DNA of 33,457 nucleotides from Bacteroidia bacterium (GTDB lineage Bacteria; Bacteroidota; Bacteroidia; Bacteroidales; Rikenellaceae). The notes beneath the pieces were generated by a model. That model saw nothing but the letters and a program-made list of their open reading frames with translations, was not told the origin of the DNA and did no database searches. The translations under genes were made by a program, and so were the position numbers. The stretch is from the NCBI GenBank assembly GCA_025999315.1, contig BNXD01000013.1, positions 1 through 33,457 of the forward strand. Direction: 5' to 3'. Position 1 is the stretch's first letter, and each line of letters opens with the position of its first letter. Shown here piece by piece: positions 7,996-16,301 of the stretch.

Positions 7996-8394
7996 TCAGC
8001 CTTCGACCTCGATGGATACCTGCTCGGCGCGACCGTCGCGGATCGAGAACGCTTTGATCACCGGCTGCTCTTCGGCCAGCGAGAGGATGATGTAGCACAA
8101 CTCGGGATCGTAGGCCAGGCGAATGTCCTCCCCGGAGGGCCGGGCGGGCGTCGCGGGGTGGCTGTGGAAGTTGGCGATGATGCGCTGGCCGCTCTGGCGG
8201 GCGCTCTTGAGCACGGCGAACTGCTCGCGCGGGTCGAAGGAGAAGTGCTCGGGGCTGGCGTCGACGTTGCGCATGGGGTAGAGCTCCGCCACGACGTTCC
8301 CCTCCCCGGTGAGCAATCCGCACGCCTCGTTGGGCAGCTCCTCGCGGGCCTGGGCGATGATGCGCTCGATGATCTCTCGCGGGATACGTATCAT
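7996..8394 (-). CDS. JAMM/MPN+ metallopeptidase (M67, sulfur-carrier processing type)
   Basis: 132 residues, the usual size of bacterial single-domain M67 peptidases. The zinc and catalytic motif is complete: Glu23 in PNEACG, then His77-Ser-His79, seven residues, Ser87, two residues, Asp90. Bacterial relatives include Mec+ (frees cysteine from CysO) and QbsD/HcyD-type enzymes (trim residues from the C-terminus of ThiS-like carriers). The start at 8394 overlaps the stop of the E1 gene (ATGA) and lies just before the first conserved helix; a longer upstream frame only re-reads E1 sequence. As third gene of a carrier-E1-peptidase operon, it probably matures the carrier or releases the sulfur product. 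Cytosolic; no signal peptide. Confidence 0.88.
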   Translation of the reverse strand: MIRIPREIIERIIAQAREELPNEACGLLTGEGNVVAELYPMRNVDASPEHFSFDPREQFAVLKSARQSGQRIIANFHSHPATPARPSGEDIRLAYDPELCYIILSLAEEQPVIKAFSIRDGRAEQVSIEVEG

Positions 8395-9203
8395 TGCTGG
8401 CGGGGGTTGAATTCGCACGCGGCCTGCTCTGACTCGTGCAGCTCGGTGATGGTCGGATGGGCGCCGCACACGGGGCAACGCTCACGGCGACGAACGTTCA
8501 CAGTCTTGAAGTTCATCGACTTGGCGTTGAACGTGAGCAGACGGTCGGTCAGCAGTTCGCCCACTCCGGTGAGGAATTTGAGCGTCTCGGCGGCCTGTAT
8601 CGTCCCGAGCATGCCGGCGATGGCCCCCAGCACGCCCGCCTGCGAACAGGTGGGCACGGCGTTGGGAGGCGGCGGAGAGCCGAACATGCAACGATAGCAC
8701 GCCGTACCGGGCAGGTGGGTGAAGGTCTGCCCCTCGAAACGCAGTATCCCCCCGTGCGAGAAGGGTTTGCCGCCCATCACGCAGGCGTCGTTGATCAGGA
8801 ACTTGACCGGGAAGTTGTCGGTGCCGTCCACTATGAAGTCGTAGTCCTTGATGATCTCCAGTGCGTTATCCTCGGTGAAAAATGCCTGGTGGGTGATCAC
8901 CTTCACGTCGGGATTGATCTGCGCTATTTTGGCGCGCGCCGACTCGACCTTGGCCCGGCCCACATCGTCGGTGAAGTGGATCACTTGCCGCTGGAGGTTG
9001 CTCAGATCGACCACGTCGCCGTCGATGACCCCCAGCGTACCCACTCCGGCCGCAGCCAGATAGAGCAACGCCGGAGCCCCCAGACCGCCCGCGCCGATGA
9101 CCAGCACCCGCCCCGCGGCGATCTTCTCCTGACCCTCCACCCCCACGTCCTGCAACAGGATGTGGCGGCTGTAACGTTCGATCTGTTGGTCGGTCAGGTT
9201 CAT
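8391..9203 (-). CDS. ThiF/MoeB/HesA-family E1-like adenylyltransferase
   Basis: 270 residues. It opens with 'R-Y-S-R-H-I-L-L-x-x-V-G-x-x-G-Q', the family start. A nucleotide-binding GAGGLG is at 37-42 and 'D-G-D-x-V-x-x-S-N-L-x-R-Q' at 61-73. Zinc-binding cysteine pairs are Cys169-x-x-Cys172 and Cys243-x-x-Cys246. A cysteine at 186 lies in the crossover loop, as in ThiF/MoeB. The enzyme should adenylate the C-terminal glycine of its small carrier with ATP so that sulfur can be transferred. No rhodanese domain is fused. Both ends overlap neighbouring genes by four bases. The pathway served (thiamine, molybdopterin, cysteine or other thiolation) cannot be decided from this gene alone. Confidence 0.92.
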   Translation of the reverse strand: MNLTDQQIERYSRHILLQDVGVEGQEKIAAGRVLVIGAGGLGAPALLYLAAAGVGTLGVIDGDVVDLSNLQRQVIHFTDDVGRAKVESARAKIAQINPDVKVITHQAFFTEDNALEIIKDYDFIVDGTDNFPVKFLINDACVMGGKPFSHGGILRFEGQTFTHLPGTACYRCMFGSPPPPNAVPTCSQAGVLGAIAGMLGTIQAAETLKFLTGVGELLTDRLLTFNAKSMNFKTVNVRRRERCPVCGAHPTITELHESEQAACEFNPRQQ

Positions 9204-9412
9204 CGTGCGCCTCCTCCCATGAAATAGAGAAAGTCCACCTGGTCGCCGTCTTTGATGACAGTCGAGCCGAAGGCCTCCCGGTCGATAAATTCGCCGTTCA
9301 CCTGCACCGAAACCATGTCGGGCTGCAGTACTTTGTTGATGGCAATGAGTTCGGTCAGAGCGATCGGCGTGGCGATCTGCTGGTCGTTGTCGTTGACTTT
9401 GATATTTCCCAT
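9200..9412 (-). CDS. ThiS/MoaD-like sulfur carrier with C-terminal extension
   Basis: 70 residues with the beta-grasp pattern. 'M-V-S-V-Q-V-N-G-E-F-I-D-R' (33-45) and 'I-K-D-G-D-Q-V-D-F-L' (53-62) are the hallmark ThiS segments. The protein ends in FMGGGAR, two residues past the last glycine, whereas active ThiS and MoaD end at Gly-Gly. The neighbouring JAMM peptidase would be suited to remove the tail before activation, as described for QbsE- and HcyS-type carriers. The start at 9412 lies 23 bases after a strong promoter and gives the normal length; a longer upstream frame has no homology-like content. First gene of the three-gene operon. Confidence 0.85.
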   Translation of the reverse strand: MGNIKVNDNDQQIATPIALTELIAINKVLQPDMVSVQVNGEFIDREAFGSTVIKDGDQVDFLYFMGGGAR

Positions 9413-9435
9413 GATGTGGATGTCTGTTTGGGGTG

Positions 9436-9466
9436 CAAAGGTAAGCTTTTTGCGCGAGTTTTTCAA
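9436..9466 (-). promoter_or_regulatory. promoter of the sulfur-carrier operon
   Basis: Read on the minus strand, TTG (9466-9464, inside TTTTTTG) is followed after 20 bases by TACCTTTG (9443-9436), an exact TAnnTTTG box. The carrier start codon begins 23 bases later. Confidence 0.75.
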
Positions 9467-9769
9467 AAAAATCCATCGTCGAATGGAGTTCCTAACTTTA
9501 ACCGCACAAAGAGTTAAGATAAATCGTATAATCTTAACTTTGAGAAATGGGGACAAAGAGACAGTATGATCGTTCGTTCAAGGAGTGGGGAAATAATCTG
9601 TAGTGGAAGGATGATTTTTGAAAATGTAAAATGTTGTATATAATTATCTTACAAGAAGCATGCGCCAGAGGAAATGTAGCCAGGAGAGAATGCCGGGCAA
9701 GTCGCCAGTGTCGAATCTTCCGCCGCCTGAAAGACGAGCGCAACCGTTTGTTATAACTCGCCCGGAGAG
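9467..9769. other. intergenic region with two small stems
   Basis: No gene is recognised. A 9-bp stem AGTTAAGAT/ATCTTAACT (9512-9520/9531-9539) lies upstream of the carrier promoter and could be an operator or part of a terminator. A 7-bp stem ATAACTC/GAGTTAT (9753-9759/9767-9773) overlaps the stop codon of the next minus-strand gene and may help end its transcript. A plus-strand TAACTTTG at 9535-9542 lacks a paired TTG box. Confidence 0.4.
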
Positions 9770-10978
9770 TTATCTTTCCGCTATGGTGCGTCCGGGATTT
9801 GCCAGCAGTTTTTGCCAGTAGAGACAGGTTTCGCTTTTCGCCCCGTCGGGTTTGAGCAGCCAGAATCCGCGCAGCTCTTCATGGTCGAACACGCGGTCGG
9901 TATCCTTTTTGGCTGTTTTATCGACCGGTTCGTTGCAGTAGAGTTCCCAGTCGATCACCAAAGGTACATCGAGGGCGAGAATGACCCCGAAGAACTTATC
10001 CCATGATTCGACCACATTCGGAATCATTCTTTCCTGAAATCCCACTTCGCCGATAATCACTCGCCGTTCGCTTTTCATATAAGGCGTAGGGTGCATCTGC
10101 GCACGCAGATATTCAATGCCACGGTAAAGTTTGCGCATATCTTGCAACCCTTCGTAACACGACCACGATACCATATCGACCTCCATGTTGGGCAACACGT
10201 CCGATGCGATGCCTGTGACGCCGTCCATCGATTCGGTGACCCGGTTGGCCTCTACGGCATAAAATATTTTCGCCCGGCTGTTCGGAACGGCGGTTCGCGC
10301 GTCTGTTACGCCCTTTTGCCGCGCCGTGAACCAGGCGGTCATATCGGCAGCCCGTCTTTCGCGTTGCGGAGTCGGCACAGACATCCATTCGGCACGCTTG
10401 GTGCCCAGCCCGCGAAGTATCCAGTCTCCTTCCCAGTTTTTGAGTATGAACGTTACTTCGCGGTTATAGTAGCTGGTCAGCAGGTATTTACATATCGAGA
10501 ACATTTCGTCGTAAGCATCCCGGAAATTGGGCGACGCGGATCCGTGCTCATTACCGAACTTGCCCGCATTGAGTACGATGCATTCCTGCCCGCAATCGAA
10601 CGCCTGTACGAAATAGGGATGGGAAAGCACGTCCACATACAAGGCTGTGGGCGGAAGTTGCCAGTCGGAGTTGTACATATAACCCTTGATCTCCCCGTGT
10701 TTGCCGGGTAGCGACAGAAAATACTTGGTTGTCGTGAAACCCAGTTCCTCTATTTTCCGACTTCCCTCGATCAGGAATGGTTCTTTGGTCAAAAAATATT
10801 TGCCACCCATATGAGTTACTCCCAGGCGTTTCCGTATATCGGTCGGGATGATTCCTCCCCTCAGCGGACGGTGCTTGTCAACGAGGCTGTCGATCTGGTG
10901 GTCGGACGGTGTGGCGGCACGGCCTAACAGACCTAACGCACATAACGCTACGATGGATGCGAAATTCCTGCAATTCAT
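9770..10978 (-). CDS. secreted TIM-barrel-like candidate glycoside hydrolase
   Basis: 402 residues with a signal peptide (RNFASIVALCALGLLGRAA). Several motifs suggest a retaining clan GH-A-like barrel: 'F-I-L-K-N-W-E-G-D-W' with Glu183 as possible acid/base, 'M-V-S-W-S-C-Y-E-G' (269-277), and 'V-I-I-G-E-V-G-F' with Glu311 as possible nucleophile. A further 'V-I-D-W-E-L-Y-C-N-E' lies at 341-350. Cellulase-like and beta-mannanase-like proteins show comparable strand-end glutamates, but no numbered family is recognised. It is transcribed divergently from the plus-strand glycan genes and probably belongs to the same locus. That it is a hydrolase is inferred from motif spacing only. Confidence 0.55.
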   Translation of the reverse strand: MNCRNFASIVALCALGLLGRAATPSDHQIDSLVDKHRPLRGGIIPTDIRKRLGVTHMGGKYFLTKEPFLIEGSRKIEELGFTTTKYFLSLPGKHGEIKGYMYNSDWQLPPTALYVDVLSHPYFVQAFDCGQECIVLNAGKFGNEHGSASPNFRDAYDEMFSICKYLLTSYYNREVTFILKNWEGDWILRGLGTKRAEWMSVPTPQRERRAADMTAWFTARQKGVTDARTAVPNSRAKIFYAVEANRVTESMDGVTGIASDVLPNMEVDMVSWSCYEGLQDMRKLYRGIEYLRAQMHPTPYMKSERRVIIGEVGFQERMIPNVVESWDKFFGVILALDVPLVIDWELYCNEPVDKTAKKDTDRVFDHEELRGFWLLKPDGAKSETCLYWQKLLANPGRTIAER

Positions 10979-11079
10979 ATAAGATAAGCTATTTGTCTTC
11001 GAGATGCTTGAACGGGGTCGATAAGGTTTATACGCAAGTCGTCGAGCACTGCTCTGTAAGTCGGCTGTTGCCCGGTACC

Positions 11080-11112
11080 CAAAATTACGGAATTATTTTG
11101 AAACGGCTGCAA
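11080..11112 (-). promoter_or_regulatory. possible promoter of the minus-strand hydrolase
   Basis: Minus-strand TAATTTTG (11087-11080) matches TAnnTTTG. A TTG at 11112-11110 lies 22 bases upstream, slightly further than usual. The leader to the start at 10978 would be about 100 bases. The rest of 10979-11422 shows no gene; it holds an imperfect stem at 11267-11281/11293-11307 and a short ACCGC/GCGGT hairpin at 11353-11364. Confidence 0.35.
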
Positions 11113-11422
11113 GCACATAATCTGTCCGGCAGCCAACTTATGCGAAACGCCCTGAGGGGGCTTCATGCCGGAATGCGATTCAAGACATTAGTTTCAAATG
11201 ACTTAACGACTTTGCAGTCAGCTGAAGTTAAAATGCGCGACAGGTCTCAATAAAAAAATGTATTTTGCGAAAGAAATGCGGCGGTAATATCTCCGCAGAC
11301 ATTTCGCTTTGTGTCAACCCGCCCTAAACCTAAATACGAAATAAGATCTTCCACCGCAAGCGGTGTCCGGGATGGGAAAAAAGTTGTGGCCTCTGAGAAG
11401 TGCATCAATAAATACATAATTT

Positions 11423-12691
11423 ATGGGAAACGGAACGAAGCGCAATTATGCCGTTATCATAGCGGCAACCATATCGCTATCATGCGTATTCGCCGCACAC
11501 GGCACGAAATCCGGCAAACCGGAATTGGTTAAATACCAGTCCTGCAACGGTCTCGTCCTTACCGGATACCAGGGTTGGTTCAATACGCCCGATGACGGTG
11601 CGGGGCTTGGATGGAAACATTATCAGAAATCCGGAAAGTTTCAGCCCGGATACTGTACGATAGACCTGTGGCCCGACGTTTCTGATTACCCGAAAACATA
11701 CCCTTCGCCATTCGTACACGCCGACGGCAGGCCAGCGCACGTATTCAGCTCGCACGACGAATCGACCATCGACCTCCATTTCAACTGGATGAAACAATAC
11801 GGTATCGACGGGGCGTTCATGCAGAGATTCCTGACCTCGATACGTAACCCCAGACACCTCGAAAATAGCGACCATATATTGATGCACGCCCTTGATGCGG
11901 CCGAAAAATATGGACGCGGCATATGCGTCATGTACGATCTGTCGGGAATGCAGGCGGGAGAAGAAAGAATCGTGATCGAGGACTGGAAAAGGCTGACGAG
12001 AGAGGCGAACTGCATAACGTCGCGAAAGGACAACCACTATATACACCATAACGGTAAGCCGCTCGTAGGTGTCTGGGGCGTAGGTTTCAGCAATGGCCGC
12101 GCTTACAATTTCGACCACATTGAACGGATCGTCGATTTTCTGCTGGACGAAGGTTGCGGCATCCTGCTCGGAGTTCCTGCCCGCTGGCGCACGCTTACCG
12201 GTGACGCCCTCGGAGATGTCCGCCTGCACGAAATGATCCGCAAATGCGACATCGTCCTTCCGTGGTTGGTGGGCCGTTTCAACATGACGAGTTACGCCCG
12301 TTTCCAGCAAGAGATCGTACAGGACATCGAGTGGTGCGATAAAAACGGCGTCGATTATTTGCCCGTGCTTTACCCGGGGTTCAGTTGGCATAACCTTCAG
12401 CAGGGAGCGGCCCCGTCGGACGCTATTCCGCGTTTGGGCGGCCGGTTCTTCTGGGCACAGGCCGCAGGCGCCGTACAAGCCGGTGCGAAGAGTTTCTACC
12501 TCGCCATGTTTGACGAAATAGACGAAGGTACGGCGTTCTTCAAATGTACGAATGATCCGCCGGTTGGCCTAAGTCCATTCGTATCTTACGAGGGTCTCCC
12601 TACTGACCATTATCTGTGGCTTGCCGGACAGGCGGCGCTCATGCTACGCGGCGAAAAACCCGTTTCGACTGAACTGCCCGCGAGAAAATAA
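11423..12691 (+). CDS. GH71/GH99-like glycoside hydrolase family protein
   Basis: 422 residues with an N-terminal export signal (KRNYAVIIAATISLSCVFAA). Features of the GH71/GH99-like group are 'G-Y-Q-G-W-F' at 48-53, 'M-K-Q-Y-G-I-D-G-A-F-M-Q-R-F' at 123-136, 'G-K-P-L-V-G-V-W-G-V-G-F' at 211-222, and 'A-M-F-D-E-I-D-E-G-T-A' at 361-371. The last contributes the active-site acidic residues in relatives (endo-alpha-mannosidase in true GH99, alpha-1,3-glucanase in GH71). The Bacteroidota members of this group are largely uncharacterised and often labelled xylosidase. The protein should act on a glycan in the periplasm or at the surface. It opens the plus-strand arm, 437 bases before the next intact gene, with two lipoprotein remnants between. 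Confidence 0.75.
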   Translation: MGNGTKRNYAVIIAATISLSCVFAAHGTKSGKPELVKYQSCNGLVLTGYQGWFNTPDDGAGLGWKHYQKSGKFQPGYCTIDLWPDVSDYPKTYPSPFVHADGRPAHVFSSHDESTIDLHFNWMKQYGIDGAFMQRFLTSIRNPRHLENSDHILMHALDAAEKYGRGICVMYDLSGMQAGEERIVIEDWKRLTREANCITSRKDNHYIHHNGKPLVGVWGVGFSNGRAYNFDHIERIVDFLLDEGCGILLGVPARWRTLTGDALGDVRLHEMIRKCDIVLPWLVGRFNMTSYARFQQEIVQDIEWCDKNGVDYLPVLYPGFSWHNLQQGAAPSDAIPRLGGRFFWAQAAGAVQAGAKSFYLAMFDEIDEGTAFFKCTNDPPVGLSPFVSYEGLPTDHYLWLAGQAALMLRGEKPVSTELPARK

Positions 12692-12798
12692 AAAACGACA
12701 AACTCTTAATCTTCGCTGCCGTAATATTCGGGGCGTGTTCCGGTGTTCCCGATAACGTCCGATGCAGGGAAACGCGGGACATGCAAAAATACAGATAA
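12688..12798 (+). pseudogene. lipoprotein N-terminal remnant 1
   Basis: Directly after the GH71/99-like gene, a 36-codon frame reads KNDKLLIFAAVIFGACSG and on to a stop at 12796. The first segment is a lipoprotein signal peptide with a good lipobox (F-G-A-C). The codon at the expected start is ATA (12688-12690), and the mature part is only about 20 residues with no body. This looks like a gene that has lost its start codon and nearly all of its coding sequence. A tiny functional lipopeptide is less likely but cannot be excluded. Confidence 0.45.
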
Positions 12799-12911
12799 AA
12801 ACAATCATGCTGTTTTTGTAATCACATGATTTTAAGCGCTGAATAATGAAATAACGTCGTGTTGAATATAAAGAATAATCAAGTGTAAAACACCAGTATG
12901 GCGCCTCCCTC

Positions 12912-12944
12912 TTTTGGAGATGTATTTTATTAGGTATAAATTTG
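12912..12944 (+). promoter_or_regulatory. promoter of the plus-strand sulfatase/esterase operon
   Basis: TTTTG (12912-12916) and TAAATTTG (12937-12944) are separated by 20 bases, an exact Bacteroidota -33/-7 pair. The next intact gene starts at 13129, giving a leader of about 180 bases that contains lipoprotein remnant 2. The promoter may originally have served that lost gene. Confidence 0.7.
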
Positions 12945-12973
12945 TTTTACTTTATTCCCAATATGATCAAGCC

Positions 12974-13112
12974 TTGAAAAAATCATTGTTCGCAATCCTC
13001 ATCATTTCTGGTCTTTGCGGCCTGTGGTGTCGCCAATCCCGATTGTCCGGCAGGTAAAATTCCCTGCCTTGCGCGGCGCGCACAGATCGGAACCGGTTGG
13101 AATTTCAGATAA
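12974..13112 (+). pseudogene. lipoprotein N-terminal remnant 2 (frameshifted)
   Basis: From TTG at 12974 the frame reads KKSLFAILIISG. Shifting one base at about 13013 continues as FAACGVANPDCPAG to a stop at 13110-13112. Together these form a typical lipoprotein signal peptide with lipobox F-A-A-C. The start is TTG rather than ATG, and the unshifted frame stops at 13055. It appears to be a decayed lipoprotein gene sitting inside the leader of the esterase operon. Confidence 0.4.
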
Positions 13113-13128
13113 ACCCCATTATAATTTT

Positions 13129-14589
13129 ATGAAAAAAATAATCTTGTCTCTTTTGCTTGTTACTTTGGTTCTATTCTGTAATGCCAAGGTGCGTATGTCG
13201 GGTATTTTCGGCGACAACATGGTGCTTCAGCAGCACACGACGGCCCGACTCTGGGGGTGGGCCGACCCGGGTAAAACAGTAACGGTCGTTCCCTCGTGGA
13301 GTGGCCGGGAGGTTGCCGCCAAAGCGGACGGGACTGGTAAATGGAGTCTTACGGTCGATACTCCGGCAGGCGAGATAGGTAAAGCACACACTATCGAGAT
13401 CAGCGATGGAGAAAAACTAATCCTCTCGAACGTCTATATCGGTGAGATCTGGATTTGCTCGGGCCAGTCGAACATGCAGATCGCGCTCCGTACCATACGT
13501 ACTTCCGATTCGGAGTATACCCTGCATCCTATACTGACCTCGGGCAATTACCGCGACCGGATTCGGTTTGCCACCATTCCCCTGAACGCTTCCGAAACCC
13601 CTGTCGACAACATCGAAACCAAATGGGTGGAGTGTACGCCCCTTACGGCCCCGAATTTCAGCTGTACCGCTTTCTTTTTCGCACGCTACCTTTCGGATGC
13701 ATTGCGCGTACCGGTGGGGATCGTGTCCTGTGCTTGGGGCGGCGCGCGCATCGAGTCCTTTATGGATGAGGCAAGCCTGAAAAAAATTCCCGGAGTGGAT
13801 ATTGCCCAGATGGCGGCCGACGCCAAAAACAAGCCTAACCGTATGCCCTGCAATATCTACAACGGCATGATAAGCGCCATAAAAGGATACACCGCTCGCG
13901 GGTTTCTCTGGTACCAAGGCGAGTCGAACCGCCACAGCCACACCACCTATGCCGAAATGACACAGCGCATGGTGGAGCTTTGGCGAAGCGACTGGGGCGA
14001 TAGCGAAGCGAAAATGCCTTTCTACTACGTGCAGATAGCCCCCTACGATTATCCGGGCGAAGGCGAGAAGTCTGCCTCAATACCTCTGTTGGTAGAGGCG
14101 CAGGTCAAGGCGCTTAGCCTGATCCCCAACAGCGGTCTGGCGGGAACCACCGACCTGGGTGACCGTTTACAAATACACCCCATGAAAAAAGAGCCGGTCG
14201 GCTTTCGTCTTTTCACTTTGGCAATGGCGGGCACTTATGGGGTCAAATACATAACCCCCACAGGCCCTGTCTGCAAATCGTTCACCCTTGAGGGGGACAA
14301 GGCGACAATCATGTTCGAGAATGCACCTGCCGGGTTTATGCCCGATGCGCAGAGCATCCGCGGTTTCGAGGTGGCGGGTGACGATAAGGTATTCCATCCC
14401 GCAGACAAGATCCGCTTCTCCAAGGACAGGAAATCGATTACGGTCGGTTGCTCGAAAGTGGCGAAGGTGGCCTCGGTGCGCTATGCTTACAACAACGTCC
14501 CCGACGCCAACCTGTCGAATACCTATGGCCTGCCGGCTTTCCCGTTCCGCACTGACACATGGGAATTGCAGGGTAAGATCATCGAATAA
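13129..14589 (+). CDS. sialate O-acetylesterase-like SGNH carbohydrate esterase
   Basis: 486 residues with a signal peptide (KKIILSLLLVTLVLFCNA). A beta-sandwich-like N-terminal part (20-100: 'I-F-G-D-N-M-V-L-Q-Q', 'G-W-A-D-P-G') precedes the SASA/SGNH hydrolase domain. Catalytic serine 114 lies in C-S-G-Q-S-N-M, 'F-L-W-Y-Q-G-E-S-N' is at 259-267, and the Asp/His pair is in 'T-D-L-G-D-R-L-Q-I-H-P' (His350). Relatives remove O-acetyl groups from sialic acid or from plant and algal polysaccharides; the acyl donor here is not known. An in-frame start at 13015 exists, but 13129 places the signal peptide at the N-terminus and is preferred. First intact gene after the promoter at 12912-12944; the sulfatase follows after 29 bases. 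Confidence 0.88.
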   Translation: MKKIILSLLLVTLVLFCNAKVRMSGIFGDNMVLQQHTTARLWGWADPGKTVTVVPSWSGREVAAKADGTGKWSLTVDTPAGEIGKAHTIEISDGEKLILSNVYIGEIWICSGQSNMQIALRTIRTSDSEYTLHPILTSGNYRDRIRFATIPLNASETPVDNIETKWVECTPLTAPNFSCTAFFFARYLSDALRVPVGIVSCAWGGARIESFMDEASLKKIPGVDIAQMAADAKNKPNRMPCNIYNGMISAIKGYTARGFLWYQGESNRHSHTTYAEMTQRMVELWRSDWGDSEAKMPFYYVQIAPYDYPGEGEKSASIPLLVEAQVKALSLIPNSGLAGTTDLGDRLQIHPMKKEPVGFRLFTLAMAGTYGVKYITPTGPVCKSFTLEGDKATIMFENAPAGFMPDAQSIRGFEVAGDDKVFHPADKIRFSKDRKSITVGCSKVAKVASVRYAYNNVPDANLSNTYGLPAFPFRTDTWELQGKIIE

Positions 14590-14618
14590 TTTAAGCGTCT
14601 GTTTAAAATATAATCGAC

Positions 14619-16274
14619 ATGGATAGTAAATTAATTATGCTTCCCGCGCTGGCCCTGGCTTCCGTGGCGGCCATGGGACAGAAAAAAGACAATAAGGCCC
14701 CGCAGAGACCAAACGTGATCTTCTTCATGTGTGACCAGATGAGCGCGATGGCCCTGCCGCAGTACGGCAACGATTTTCTGAAAACACCCAACATCGACCG
14801 ATTGGCCCGCGAAGGGGTTACGTTCATGAACTCGATCTGCGTGGTGCCTTTCAGTTCTCCGTCCCGGGCATCGTTCCTTACGGGGCTTTACCCCAACACG
14901 CACGGTATAATCAGCAATGTCGACCGCAAGGTGGATTCGGGCTTGGACCCGAAATTTCCCTCGACGGAGATGGTCCTCGATCATGCTGGGTATGAAACGG
15001 CCTTTTTCGGCAAGTGGCACATGGGCGATATCTCCACATACCCCTGTTACGTAGGCAAGCCGAACGAAGCCGATGCCTACGTTAGATATTCACAGATACG
15101 GGAGGCAATGAATCCCGCGGCCGCCTCCGCCCGTAAAGGCGAAGTGCTGGCCAGCGCCAAAGCCTATCATGGATTCGGCTTCTACCAGACGGAGTACATG
15201 TATGAAAAAGCGCGTAATGGCAAGCCGGAATATAAGGGAGAACTCTCTTCGATCGGGCGTAAAGGCGTTCCCGTGGAAGCCGACGGCTTTACACTGACGG
15301 TCATGGACGGGATAGATTTCATCAAGGCTAAACGGAATAAACCATTCATGGCCACGATCTCCATATCGCCGCCCCATGCGCCGTTCGCCGCATCGAATCC
15401 CTTTTACGACATGGTCGATCCGGCCAAAATACCGCTTTCTCCCACGGCATACGATAAGGATACGTACTACAACAACAACCGCAACTACATCTTAGGACAA
15501 TATTTGGGTGAAGAGGGGACGCGAGAGAAGATGCGTTGTTACTATGCGGAAATACTTTTCGTGGACGAGATGCTTGGGCGGGTGCTCAAGGCGTTGGATG
15601 ACAGTGGTCTGGCCGACAATACGATCGTCCTGTTCACCTCCGACCACGGCGATCCTCTTAGCAGTCACGGGTTCCTGTATGGCAAGACCATCGACGGTTT
15701 CATAGAGGAATTGGTTCGCACACCTGCCTTAATCAGGTTGCCGGGAAAAGCCAATGCCGGCAAAAAGATACGGGCGCACTTCAACACCGTGGACGTGGCT
15801 CCCACGCTGCTCGACTACGCGGGTCAGCCGATCCCGGAAACCATGCAGGGCCGCAGTTTCAAGCCGATTATCGAAGGCCGGGAGAAGGACAACACCGGTT
15901 TCGGTTATACGATGCGCCTTTTCGCGCGCCATATCCGCGGCGAGGTGGACGGCAAAATATATTCCTACTCCAAGGTCTTCACAGGCTTCGATGAGAAAAA
16001 AGTGCGCGAGGAACTTTATAACGTCACCGACGACAGGTACCAGCAGAAAGATCTGATCGGGGATCCCCAATATGCTTCGGTAGCGGCTGTGATGAAGACC
16101 GAATTCAACAAGTTCGCGGATCGCAACGGCGACTACCATATCGAAGACTTTCCCTCGAAAGGAGCTTATAACATGGGGAATTTCAATAAGCCGGCCAAGG
16201 CCGGCACGGCCCCTGTGAAGAAGGGTGCGGCAACGGCGCCCGGGAAAAAAAAGGCGGCAGCGACAGCCATGTAA
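14619..16274 (+). CDS. secreted S1 sulfatase, Ser-type (sulfatase A)
   Basis: 551 residues with a signal peptide ending near AAMGQ (20). Hallmarks are 'N-V-I-F-F-M-C-D-Q-M' (32-41) for the metal site, modification motif Ser79-S-P-S-R-A with L-T-G, 'F-F-G-K-W-H', 'S-P-P-H-A-P-F', and 'F-T-S-D-H-G-D'. The conserved lysine is in 'Y-G-K-T-I'. Serine at the modified position means formylglycine must be made by an anSME-type radical-SAM enzyme. The C-terminus carries a low-complexity Lys/Ala/Pro tail after about residue 525. It is clearly paralogous to the sulfatase at 23366-24997: shared signal peptide style, 'E-E-G-T-R-E-K-M-R-C-Y-Y-A', and 'S-D-H-G-D-P-L'. The sulfated sugar is not identifiable. 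An esterase follows 27 bases later. Confidence 0.93.
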   Translation: MDSKLIMLPALALASVAAMGQKKDNKAPQRPNVIFFMCDQMSAMALPQYGNDFLKTPNIDRLAREGVTFMNSICVVPFSSPSRASFLTGLYPNTHGIISNVDRKVDSGLDPKFPSTEMVLDHAGYETAFFGKWHMGDISTYPCYVGKPNEADAYVRYSQIREAMNPAAASARKGEVLASAKAYHGFGFYQTEYMYEKARNGKPEYKGELSSIGRKGVPVEADGFTLTVMDGIDFIKAKRNKPFMATISISPPHAPFAASNPFYDMVDPAKIPLSPTAYDKDTYYNNNRNYILGQYLGEEGTREKMRCYYAEILFVDEMLGRVLKALDDSGLADNTIVLFTSDHGDPLSSHGFLYGKTIDGFIEELVRTPALIRLPGKANAGKKIRAHFNTVDVAPTLLDYAGQPIPETMQGRSFKPIIEGREKDNTGFGYTMRLFARHIRGEVDGKIYSYSKVFTGFDEKKVREELYNVTDDRYQQKDLIGDPQYASVAAVMKTEFNKFADRNGDYHIEDFPSKGAYNMGNFNKPAKAGTAPVKKGAATAPGKKKAAATAM

Positions 16275-16301
16275 TCTGAAATGTAACACAAACAACCTTT
16301 G

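Noticed and set aside
8391..9227. Plus-strand 263-codon frame opposite the E1 gene
   Set aside because: The minus frame contains the full ThiF/MoeB motif set; the plus frame is its antisense shadow.
13015..13128. Upstream start for the sialate O-acetylesterase-like gene
   Set aside because: It would place 38 unrelated residues ahead of a clear signal peptide and overlaps a lipoprotein remnant; 13129 is preferred.
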